Below are positions 57,210 to 64,000 of a stretch of 64,000 nucleotides of DNA, one piece after another. Numbering within the stretch: position 1 is the first letter of the stretch; the number at the start of each line of letters is the position of its first letter. The position numbers and the translations under genes were made by a program. This stretch comes from Pelagibacteraceae bacterium AG-390-L03 (GTDB taxonomy: Bacteria; Pseudomonadota; Alphaproteobacteria; Pelagibacterales; Pelagibacteraceae): the NCBI GenBank assembly GCA_003279685.1, contig QCHA01000003.1, forward strand, positions 1 to 64,000, written 5' to 3'. The notes beneath the pieces were generated by a model that did no database searches, was not told where the DNA came from, and saw only the letters and a program-made list of their open reading frames with translations.

Positions 57210-58587
57210 ATTTTTCCCTATATTTTTTAACAACTCTTAGTGCAAAAATATTTAAACTAAGTGTTACCAAAAACAATGTCATACCTAGTGCAAATGCTGC
57301 CTGGGTTTTAGGATCTCCAAAGGCCTGATCTCCAATTAATATTACGACAATTTGTGCAGTAATTGTTGAGGTAGACTCTAGTGGATTTAAAGTTAAGTTA
57401 GCAGCTAATCCAGATGCCATCACTACAATCATTGTTTCACCTATTGCTCTTGAAACACCTAATAATATTGATCCAACAATTCCAGGTAAGGCTGCAGGAA
57501 AAATAACTTTTTTAATTGTCTCTGATTTAGTTGCACCCATTGCATAACTTCCATCTCTAAGACTTTGAGGAACACTTGTAATAACATCGTCACTAAGACT
57601 AGATATAAATGGAATAATCATAATTCCCATCACTCCACCAGCAGCAAGAGCACTCTCAGCAGATACTTCTAGTCCCATTGCAGTTCCTATATCTTTTAAA
57701 AATGGTCCAACAGTTAAAGCTGCAAAAAAACCATAAACCACTGTTGGTATACCTGCTAAGATCTCTATTAAAGGTTTAGCGTACTGTCTCACTTTATATG
57801 ATGCATACTCAGCTAAATATATTCCGCTCATTAGTCCAATTGGAATAGCCACACACATTGCAATGAAAGCTATAAAAAAAGTACCTGCAAAAATTGGAAC
57901 TGCGCCAAAAGTATCTGAATACATACTGGGATCCAAAGCCTCAGAGGAGTCTCTTACAAAAGCTTTTGCAGGATACCAATGTGTTCCAAAAACAAAATCA
58001 AACAAAGGGATTACTTTAAAAAAATCTACTGTTTGAAATATCAATGAAAAGACAATTCCAACAGTAGTTAAAATTGCAGCTAAAGAAGCAGTAAATAAAA
58101 CTGCTTTAAAAAACTTTTCTACTGGTTCTCTCGTTCGATTATTCGATGAGATTCTTTTGTATGCATAAGCTACAGAAGCAATAATAATACATAAAACTAT
58201 AACAACTTTTGAGCTTTGAGCTATTGAACGAAGATTTAAATATTTTTCTGAAGATGTTTGGATAAAAGATGTAACCTCTCCTGTAAATTGACCACGTGAA
58301 AGTGCTTTTGTCTTTTCATAAATTAAATTTAATTCGTCATCGAGATAACCTTGATTTGCATAGTCACTTAAAATTAATAGTTTTACGATCGTTGGTTCAA
58401 AAATTGCCCATAAAGAATAAATAATAAATGCTGGAATAGCACACCATATAGCAAGATAGTATCCATAGAATTGTGGGAGCGCTGTTAATCTTTTATTAGT
58501 TGATTGAATTGTGTATGCTTTTTTTCTTCCAAAATAATAACTTGTAAAGCCTAGTAAAACTATAAATATAAACAATATTAAATTCAA
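57202..58587 (-). CDS. pstC: Phosphate ABC transporter permease PstC
   Basis: PstC is the second membrane subunit, 461 residues here, with an N-terminal extension and the EAA-type loop LRDGSYAMGATKSETIKKVIFP. IPIGLMSGIYLAEYAS and IEILAGIPTVVYGFFA are family blocks. The frame opens with TTG at 58587, but AAGGAG five bases upstream makes this start convincing. A strong intrinsic terminator lies between it and pstS, so expression below pstS probably depends on read-through. Confidence 0.94.
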   Translation of the reverse strand: MNLILFIFIVLLGFTSYYFGRKKAYTIQSTNKRLTALPQFYGYYLAIWCAIPAFIIYSLWAIFEPTIVKLLILSDYANQGYLDDELNLIYEKTKALSRGQFTGEVTSFIQTSSEKYLNLRSIAQSSKVVIVLCIIIASVAYAYKRISSNNRTREPVEKFFKAVLFTASLAAILTTVGIVFSLIFQTVDFFKVIPLFDFVFGTHWYPAKAFVRDSSEALDPSMYSDTFGAVPIFAGTFFIAFIAMCVAIPIGLMSGIYLAEYASYKVRQYAKPLIEILAGIPTVVYGFFAALTVGPFLKDIGTAMGLEVSAESALAAGGVMGIMIIPFISSLSDDVITSVPQSLRDGSYAMGATKSETIKKVIFPAALPGIVGSILLGVSRAIGETMIVVMASGLAANLTLNPLESTSTITAQIVVILIGDQAFGDPKTQAAFALGMTLFLVTLSLNIFALRVVKKYREKYE

Positions 58588-58626
58588 AGAATCTCCTTTA
58601 CGTTGACTTTACACTTTTCCAAAAAA

Positions 58627-58648
58627 AAGGGGTCTAGAAAGACCCCTT
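58627..58648 (-). terminator. Intrinsic terminator/attenuator between pstS and pstC
   Basis: On the minus strand AAGGGGTC (58641-58648) and GACCCCTT (58627-58634) form an eight-base-pair, GC-rich stem with a six-base loop, followed directly by a run of about eight T (complement of the A run ending at 58628). It is 25 bases after the pstS stop and about 40 before the pstC start. Confidence 0.88.
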
Positions 58649-58673
58649 AATTTATATTTGTTAACCAAACTTA

Positions 58674-59705
58674 TTAATCAGCCATTGCAACTAGTTTTTT
58701 CGCATTAGTTCTAGTTGTTTTATACAACGTCTTATCTAATGGAACTAATCCAATATCAGCTAAATAGCCATTCTTACCTATAGCTTTAGTTGTAGTGAAC
58801 TCTTTTACAAATTCATGTAAACCAGGGATCACGCCAACATGAGCTTTTTTCACATAGAAAAATAAAGGTCTTGCAACTGCATAGCTGTAATCTTGAATAG
58901 ATTTTAAAGATGGTTGACCGCCATCAATGCTAGCAGCTTGTAATTTATCTTTAGCAGCTAAGAAATAACTAAAACCAAAGAAACCAAACATTTCTTTATC
59001 TTGTACTAATTTTTGAATGATTAAACTGTCGTTTTCACCAACTTCAATAGCAGCACCATCTTCTCTGTAAAGTTTTTGTGGTTTTTTATATTTTTTGTTT
59101 CCAGCTTCAAAACCTGCTTTGTAAAGAGCTTTAGCTTCTTTAGTCATACCTTTTTTCATCACCAAAGAATTCCAAGCATCTCTAGTTCCTGATGTTCCTG
59201 GAGGAATCATTACTGAAATTTTTTGTTTTGGTAAACTAGGATCAATTTGGTCCCAAGTTTTATAAATATTTGGAACTAATTTACCATCAACAACTGTATG
59301 AGCAGCTAGTGCTAAATACAATTGTTCTTTAGTAAAGTTTACTGGTTTTGCATCTAAGCTGTATGCTAAAGTAATACCGTCATTACCAATTACGATTTCA
59401 ACGATTTCATTAACACCATTTTTTTTACATAGAGCTTTTTCTTTATCTTTCATAGCTCTTGATGCATTTGTTATATCTGGATGGTTCTCACCAACACCAG
59501 CACAGAATAGTTTAGCTCCTCCACCAGTACCAGTAGACTCGATCACAGGAGTTTTAAATCCTGAACCACCGAATCTTTCAGCAACAACAGTCGCGTAAGG
59601 GAATACTGTAGATGAACCAACTATTTTAATTTGATCTCTTGCTTGAGCAACTGTTGCAATTGTTAAAGCAACAAGCGAAGCAATTATTATAGTTAGTTTT
59701 TTCAT
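58674..59705 (-). CDS. pstS: Phosphate-binding protein PstS
   Basis: PstS is the periplasmic phosphate receptor. A signal peptide ends at AQA (about residue 22), followed by IKIVGSSTVFPYATVVAE and ESTGTGGGAKLFCAG, the phosphate-binding loops, and IPPGTSGTRDAWN. I chose the ATG at 59705 (343 residues), which has AAAGGA about nine bases upstream; an in-frame ATG at 59723 would overlap that site. The Pho box 67 bases upstream marks it as the head gene of the induced transcript. Confidence 0.96.
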   Translation of the reverse strand: MKKLTIIIASLVALTIATVAQARDQIKIVGSSTVFPYATVVAERFGGSGFKTPVIESTGTGGGAKLFCAGVGENHPDITNASRAMKDKEKALCKKNGVNEIVEIVIGNDGITLAYSLDAKPVNFTKEQLYLALAAHTVVDGKLVPNIYKTWDQIDPSLPKQKISVMIPPGTSGTRDAWNSLVMKKGMTKEAKALYKAGFEAGNKKYKKPQKLYREDGAAIEVGENDSLIIQKLVQDKEMFGFFGFSYFLAAKDKLQAASIDGGQPSLKSIQDYSYAVARPLFFYVKKAHVGVIPGLHEFVKEFTTTKAIGKNGYLADIGLVPLDKTLYKTTRTNAKKLVAMAD

Positions 59706-59771
59706 TATCTTTAATCCTTTCATTGTTAATTAAAAGATTTTAGACTCGTATAAATTTATTGAATCTTTAAT

Positions 59772-59789
59772 ATTACAGAATTGTTACAG
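59772..59789 (-). promoter_or_regulatory. Pho box upstream of pstS
   Basis: On the minus strand CTGTAACAATTCTGTAAT shows two 7-base PhoB half-sites separated by four AT bases, the canonical 11-base repeat. A weaker third unit, TTTTAAC, is in phase 11 bases further upstream. The element ends 67 bases before the pstS start, which leaves room for a -10 box. Confidence 0.88.
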
Positions 59790-59810
59790 TTTTGTTAAAA
59801 AGGTAACTTT

Positions 59811-60419
59811 TTAGTTGTATTTCATCGAGATAATAATCTCATTATTTTCGGTTTCCAAGCCACCTTTGCATGAAATTGGATTAACATTATCCTTAAAAGC
59901 AAGTTCTGTTGTAGGTCTTAAAACAACTTCCAGTTTTACCAAATTAACCAATTCCTCAAGTACACTTTGATCATAACGCCATTTTGGCCAACTAGATGGT
60001 GTAGAAAAAATAGTTGTTAAATAGCTTGTTGCCATAGTAAATCTATAATTACTCATATTTTCATTTCTTAGTAAATGATCTCTTACAGAATTAAATATAT
60101 TTCGACATCTAAATGTATCTGACATGTAGTTTTCTTTTTTTAAATTTTCGTTTACGGGAATTGAAATAATTAGATCTACTGAATTGTTTCGATATGAAGT
60201 AAGAACATCCATGTAAATATCTTCGTATGGTACATCTTTGTGTTTTTTAATTTCAGGATAAGAGCTTTTTAAATCTTCTTGTAATCTAAAAATACCAATA
60301 TCGAATACAGTTAATTGTTGGTTCCTTAAAATTGTAGAAATATCAGATGATATACTTTTAGTAATCATCAACATCAAAGCAAATATAATGATGGAAATAT
60401 AATTTAATATCTTAACCAT
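59811..60419 (-). CDS. Unknown secreted protein between phoR and pstS
   Basis: This 202-residue protein has a hydrophobic N-terminal signal (about residues 1-24, ending near SISSD) and then a soluble part with no domain I recognise. It has two cysteines (near residues 104 and 187) and a Trp-containing SSWPKWRYD stretch near 142. No membrane segment follows the signal, so it is probably periplasmic. It lies directly upstream of the pstS Pho box, on the same strand as phoR and pstS, with about a hundred bases to phoR. A phosphate-related role is only inferred from position. Confidence 0.75.
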   Translation of the reverse strand: MVKILNYISIIIFALMLMITKSISSDISTILRNQQLTVFDIGIFRLQEDLKSSYPEIKKHKDVPYEDIYMDVLTSYRNNSVDLIISIPVNENLKKENYMSDTFRCRNIFNSVRDHLLRNENMSNYRFTMATSYLTTIFSTPSSWPKWRYDQSVLEELVNLVKLEVVLRPTTELAFKDNVNPISCKGGLETENNEIIISMKYN

Positions 60420-60516
60420 AATAAAAATTTTAAATAAACTATGGTTTTAATCAATAAAAGATTTGTTAAATAATGGCCCAATTAAAGTTAATATTAAATG
60501 ATTTTTTAAAAACTAA

Positions 60517-61671
60517 TTATTTTGTTGGAAGATATATTTTAATTTCTGTTCCTTTATTAACTTTGCTATGAATCTCATAATCGCCTCTGTGCTGAGATAT
60601 AATATGCTTCATGATAGCTAAACCTAAACCTGTACCACCAATTTTTTTACTTTTTTCTGTATCAACTCTAAAAAATCTTTCTGTTATTCTTGGAATTAAC
60701 TGTTGTGGTATTCCAATTCCCTCATCTTTGATACTAATTAAAATATTTTTAGTAATTAATTTACCTGCACTATTTTGACTTTTGACATGAATATTTTTTT
60801 CATCACTTGAGTATTTAATTGCATTATCAATTAAGTTTGAAAAAACAGTTAACAGTTTTTCATTATCACCAAAAACTAACGTTGGTTCCATAAGATCAAT
60901 ATGTAAATTAATTTTCTTTTTTTTAAGAACTAATTCAAAGTTACTTTTAATATTTGTAAAAATATCATTTAAGTTTACGATGTTGCTAGGTTTGATATGT
61001 TCTTCCAATTCTATTCTACTTAAAATCAATAAATCATTAATAAGGTTTTCCATTCTTTCTACCTGGTCAGACATGATAGACATAAATTTTTTTTGTGCAG
61101 CTTTATCATCTGAAGCTGGTCCAAGAATAGTTTCTAAAGAGCCTTTAATCGAGACTAAAGGGGTTCTTAATTCGTGACTAACATTGGCAACAAAATCAGT
61201 TTTTAACTTTTGAGCTTTAGTTATTTCTGTAAAATCTTTAAGAAATAAAACAACGGAATCTGTTTCTGGAAATAAATGAGTAGGACCAGGTATGATATAA
61301 ATTTTATACAGTTGGTATGATGGTAAATTTATTTCAACATTTACATTCTTTGTGCTTTGATCTTTAATAGCTTCATCAATTGTTTCTAATAACTTTGTGT
61401 CTCTTATTACGCTAGAAATATTTTTATCAATTAAGTTTTCACCAAAACGTTGTTTTGCACTTTTGTTTAAATATTTAATTAAATTGTATTTATCTAAGGC
61501 AAAAAATTGATCTTCTAATTCTTCAATAATTACTCTTTTTCCTAAATCATCTTTATTAGTCTTGTTTACGACTGGAGCTAAATTTTCAGGCTTAAAATTT
61601 TTTTTAAATAAAAAATATAATAAAACAATTATTATAACTATAAGTGTTACCTCTGTCCAAAACATGGACAT
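60517..61671 (-). CDS. phoR: Phosphate regulon sensor histidine kinase PhoR
   Basis: PhoR phosphorylates PhoB when phosphate is low. One N-terminal span (about residues 5-22) is followed by a PAS-like region, the H-box VSHELRTPLVSIKG near residue 168, the N-box FSNLIDNAIKYS, and the G-boxes DEGIGIP and GGTGLGLAIMKHI. Length is 384 residues. It is apart from phoB, with pstS, pstCAB and phoU between them. The second ATG two codons later is an equally possible start. Confidence 0.92.
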   Translation of the reverse strand: MSMFWTEVTLIVIIIVLLYFLFKKNFKPENLAPVVNKTNKDDLGKRVIIEELEDQFFALDKYNLIKYLNKSAKQRFGENLIDKNISSVIRDTKLLETIDEAIKDQSTKNVNVEINLPSYQLYKIYIIPGPTHLFPETDSVVLFLKDFTEITKAQKLKTDFVANVSHELRTPLVSIKGSLETILGPASDDKAAQKKFMSIMSDQVERMENLINDLLILSRIELEEHIKPSNIVNLNDIFTNIKSNFELVLKKKKINLHIDLMEPTLVFGDNEKLLTVFSNLIDNAIKYSSDEKNIHVKSQNSAGKLITKNILISIKDEGIGIPQQLIPRITERFFRVDTEKSKKIGGTGLGLAIMKHIISQHRGDYEIHSKVNKGTEIKIYLPTK

Positions 61672-61699
61672 GTTTTAACAAATGTAATTAATATTGTCT

Positions 61700-62707
61700 T
61701 TAATTATTAGGTGAAATATTTTCAAAGAATATTTTTGCTGTTTCTTCCCAACTATATTTTTTAGCAAATTCTAGACAATCTTCTCGATTTACTTTTAGTG
61801 CCTTAAGTGCGGAGATTTTGAGGTCTTGATCTAATGTATCTATTTTAGACCCACTTAATATATCTATAGGACCAGGAACTGGATAAGCTGCAACAGGTGT
61901 TCCACAATTTAAAGACTCTAACACAACTATACCAAAAGTATCTGTTTTACTTGGAAATACAAAAACATCAGATGATGCAAAATGAGATGCTAATTCTCCA
62001 TTAGTTTTTTCACCTAAAAAAAAATCATTTGGATATTTTTTTTTCAAATTATTTAAGTTAGGACCTTTTCCAATTATAACTTTAGTGCCTTCTAGATCTA
62101 GATCTAAAAATGCTTTAATATTTTTTTCAACTGCAACTCTACCGACGTATATCCATATGGGTCTTTTATAAGGTAAATCTCTTTTAACTGGATTTTTAAA
62201 TGCACCATGATTACCTCCCCTAGTCCATGTAACCATTTTATTGTTATCAATACCTAGCGCTATTAACTCATCACGCATAGACTCTGTTGTTATTAAAATT
62301 CTTTCAGCTTTATTGTGGAAGTTACACAAAAATTTTTCTGACCATTTTGATGGTATTATAGGCATATATAATTTGATGTATTTATCAAATCTTGTATGAA
62401 AACTTGTTGTAAATTTTAAGCCTTTTTTAATACAATGCCTTCTCGCCATGAAACCAAGAGGTCCTTCTGTTGCAATATGTATTGCATCAGGTTTAATTGA
62501 ATTGATTAAATTACTTACACGAGGCCAAACATTTAAAGATAATCTAATTTCATTATATTTAGGCATAGGCACAGTAAGAAATTGTTGAGGAGTAATATAT
62601 TCAATTATGTGACCTTGAGATTTAAGAATTTCACCAGTTTCATGAAGAGTTCGAACAACACCATTAACCTGAGGGTAGTAAGCATCTGTTACTATTAATA
62701 TTTTCAT
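61700..62707 (-). CDS. GT4 glycosyltransferase, Agt-like glycolipid synthase candidate
   Basis: This 335-residue GT-B enzyme has the nucleotide-sugar donor region PSKTDTFGIVVLES with the EX7E-type pattern near residue 260 and an N-terminal TDAYYPQVNGVVRTLHETG acceptor domain. It lies three bases after plcP. In marine alphaproteobacteria a glycosyltransferase in this position (Agt) glycosylates diacylglycerol released by PlcP to make glycolipids under phosphate limitation. That role here is inferred from family and context. Confidence 0.85.
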   Translation of the reverse strand: MKILIVTDAYYPQVNGVVRTLHETGEILKSQGHIIEYITPQQFLTVPMPKYNEIRLSLNVWPRVSNLINSIKPDAIHIATEGPLGFMARRHCIKKGLKFTTSFHTRFDKYIKLYMPIIPSKWSEKFLCNFHNKAERILITTESMRDELIALGIDNNKMVTWTRGGNHGAFKNPVKRDLPYKRPIWIYVGRVAVEKNIKAFLDLDLEGTKVIIGKGPNLNNLKKKYPNDFFLGEKTNGELASHFASSDVFVFPSKTDTFGIVVLESLNCGTPVAAYPVPGPIDILSGSKIDTLDQDLKISALKALKVNREDCLEFAKKYSWEETAKIFFENISPNN

Positions 62708-62710
62708 TTT

Positions 62711-63517
62711 CTAAGATGCTTTTTTGAATTTAGTAACTTTATCTTTGTCAAAATTTTCCGAAATATACTCGTTTCTTTTCTTGTCCCAATAAATAATTTC
62801 AAAGGTTCCATCATATTTTTCGACTAATGCAGTACAAGACTCTACCCAGTCTCCACAATTTAAATAATTAACACCATCATAATTTAAATCTTCAGCGTGA
62901 TGTATGTGACCACAAATTATTCCATCAAATTTTTTTCTTTTTGCATAGTCTGAAAGTGTTTTTTCATATTCACCAATATATTTAACTGCGTTCTTTACTT
63001 TGTATTTTAAAAATTTCGCTAAAGACCAATAATTTTTGCCTCTTAGTTTTCTGACAAAATTAATAACAATATTTATTTTAAGTAATAATTCATAAGCAAT
63101 GGATCCCAATTTAGATAACCATTTTGCATATTTCATCACTCCATCCCAAGCATCACCATGAACGACTAAATATTTTTTACCTAATAGTGTTTCATGAATA
63201 ACTCTATTTACAATTTTAATATCACCCAAATGCATTGGGATAAATTTTCTAAAGACTTCATCATGATTTCCAATTATATAAAATACTTTTGTTCCGTGTC
63301 TCGCTTTTCTTAATATTTTTTGAATGACATCATTATGCTCTTGAGGCCAATAGAAGCTTTTTTGCATAGCCCAAACATCGATGATATCTCCAACCAAATA
63401 AAGGTTTTCAGATCTTGAATTTTTGAAAAATTCTAAAAGCTTGTTTGCTTGACAACCTTTGGTACCAAGGTGCACATCAGATATAAATATACTCTTATAT
63501 TTTAATAGTGAGGCCAT
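62711..63517 (-). CDS. plcP: PlcP-like metallophosphoesterase (phospholipase C)
   Basis: This 268-residue calcineurin-type phosphoesterase resembles the PlcP family that cuts head groups from phospholipids during phosphate starvation, and is related to LpxH. Metal-site motifs are ISDVHLG (D14, H16), GDIIDVW near 43, GNHDE near 88, VHGDAWD near 122 and CGHIHH near 198. I chose the ATG at 63517 over an in-frame start 24 bases upstream. The partner glycosyltransferase, phoR and a Pho box nearby support PlcP rather than LpxH. Confidence 0.87.
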   Translation of the reverse strand: MASLLKYKSIFISDVHLGTKGCQANKLLEFFKNSRSENLYLVGDIIDVWAMQKSFYWPQEHNDVIQKILRKARHGTKVFYIIGNHDEVFRKFIPMHLGDIKIVNRVIHETLLGKKYLVVHGDAWDGVMKYAKWLSKLGSIAYELLLKINIVINFVRKLRGKNYWSLAKFLKYKVKNAVKYIGEYEKTLSDYAKRKKFDGIICGHIHHAEDLNYDGVNYLNCGDWVESCTALVEKYDGTFEIIYWDKKRNEYISENFDKDKVTKFKKAS

Positions 63518-63530
63518 TAAAAAAATTTTT

Positions 63531-63548
63531 TTGTAACACAACTGTAAC
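63531..63548 (+). promoter_or_regulatory. Pho box between plcP and the diacylglycerol-kinase-family gene
   Basis: TTGTAACACAACTGTAAC contains two PhoB half-sites separated by four bases in plus orientation, the same pattern as upstream of pstS. It ends 67 bases before the plus-strand gene at 63616 and is only 14 bases before the plcP start on the other strand, so it more likely drives the plus gene. Whether it also affects plcP is open. Confidence 0.78.
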
Positions 63549-63615
63549 TCGAATCATCTATTTCTTATCCCATTGAAATGTTAAGGATTTATTAAAATTT
63601 AATTACGAAAAAAAT

Positions 63616-64000
63616 ATGCATTATTGTTTGATTTATAATCTTAATTCCTCCTCAGGAAAAAAATTAAAATTAATAAATAAAATCTATGAAAAATTAAAGA
63701 TCAATAACACTGTAGATTATTTTAAAACTAAATCTGAAAAAGAGGCAAAAAACATATTTCTTAAATTTAAAAATAAAAATTATGATAGATTGATAGTCGC
63801 TGGTGGAGATGGATCAGTTTCATTTGCTATTAATGAATTGATTAAAAATGACTTCGTTTTTAATGATAATTTTAAAATTGGATATATACCAGCTGGAACA
63901 GCCAATTTACTTCAGGCAGAGTTATCAATAACGAAAAAGGTAGATAATATTTGTGATGTTTTAACATCAAATAATTATAAACAATCAAATCTTATAAAAA
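63616..64000 (+). CDS. Diacylglycerol kinase family protein, N-terminal part (cut by window end)
   Basis: The ATG at 63616 opens a frame to the window edge. The DAGK catalytic signature VAGGDGSVSFAINEL is near residues 61-75, and GYIPAGTANLLQAEL is the second conserved block. The N-terminal YNLNSSSGKK fits the family. Such kinases phosphorylate diacylglycerol or sphingoid lipids. Position across a Pho box from plcP suggests a role in handling the diacylglycerol made by PlcP. About 128 codons are in the window. Confidence 0.87.
   Translation, partial: MHYCLIYNLNSSSGKKLKLINKIYEKLKINNTVDYFKTKSEKEAKNIFLKFKNKNYDRLIVAGGDGSVSFAINELIKNDFVFNDNFKIGYIPAGTANLLQAELSITKKVDNICDVLTSNNYKQSNLIK

Noticed and set aside
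62711..63517. Reading the PlcP-like gene as LpxH (lipid A synthesis)
   Set aside because: The fold is shared, but the partner glycosyltransferase, PhoR and Pho box context favour the phospholipase role, and no lpx genes are adjacent.

Overview
The window is a compact, very AT-rich bacterial chromosome segment with about 65 protein genes, three tRNAs and almost no free intergenic space. No stretch of 300 bases lacks a gene, there is no insertion sequence, phage gene, CRISPR array or rRNA, and many neighbours overlap by 1 to 11 bases (ATGA or TAATG junctions). Base composition, gene content and order (NDUFS4-type complex I subunit, dgt-argS-nagZ-scpAB-tatABC-serS-yajC-secDF, plcP beside a glycosyltransferase) point to a streamlined marine alphaproteobacterium of the SAR11 / Candidatus Pelagibacter type. 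That assignment is an inference from content and order, not from a marker-gene phylogeny.

Layout. 1-2946 (minus): recJ (cut by the window edge), glpX, an SbmA/BacA-like transporter, the complex I accessory subunit and tRNA-Pro. 3041-5271 (plus): zinc-ribbon membrane protein, nhaA, glutathione peroxidase. 5266-13701 (minus): a tightly packed block with a metallo-beta-lactamase-fold hydrolase, tatD, metG, holB, tmk, dacA, an RlpA/SPOR-like lipoprotein, mltB and rarD. 13789-17866: tRNA-Ser, sdhE/recG divergent pair, DUF502 protein with a possible 25-residue leader ORF, a Tat-type lipoprotein metalloprotease and tRNA-Lys. 17951-23157 (minus): tgt, cyclophilin, coaD, gyrA, ssb. 23246-26742 (plus): uvrA and a PuuD-type membrane domain. 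26764-39552 (minus): acetoacetyl-CoA synthetase and the large secretion/segregation block. 39603-40696 (plus): erpA-xthA.

40688-44768 is a zinc-uptake locus: an Ldh2-family reductase coupled to zur, then znuB and znuC, divergent from a znuA with a long His/Asp loop. Two Zur-like palindromes lie in the 72-base gap. 44800-47623 holds a redoxin and a divergent pair of a circularly permuted ATP-grasp protein and an Anbu-type bacterial proteasome homologue. 47690-49476 is a four-gene arsenic operon (small membrane protein, thioredoxin-type ArsC, AqpS-like channel, Nudix) preceded by a hairpin that sequesters the ribosome binding site.

49619-64000 is a phosphate island: ppx, ppk, sixA, phoB, phoU, pstB, pstA, pstC, pstS, an unknown secreted protein, phoR, a GT4 glycosyltransferase, a PlcP-like phospholipase and a divergent diacylglycerol-kinase-family gene running off the right edge. 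I found two Pho boxes of the CTGTAAC-N4-CTGTAA(T/C) type, one before pstS and one between plcP and the kinase gene, plus a strong intrinsic terminator/attenuator between pstS and pstC. Together these suggest one PhoBR-controlled programme of high-affinity phosphate uptake, polyphosphate turnover and replacement of phospholipids by glycolipids. The nearby arsenate operon makes sense because arsenate enters through phosphate transporters.
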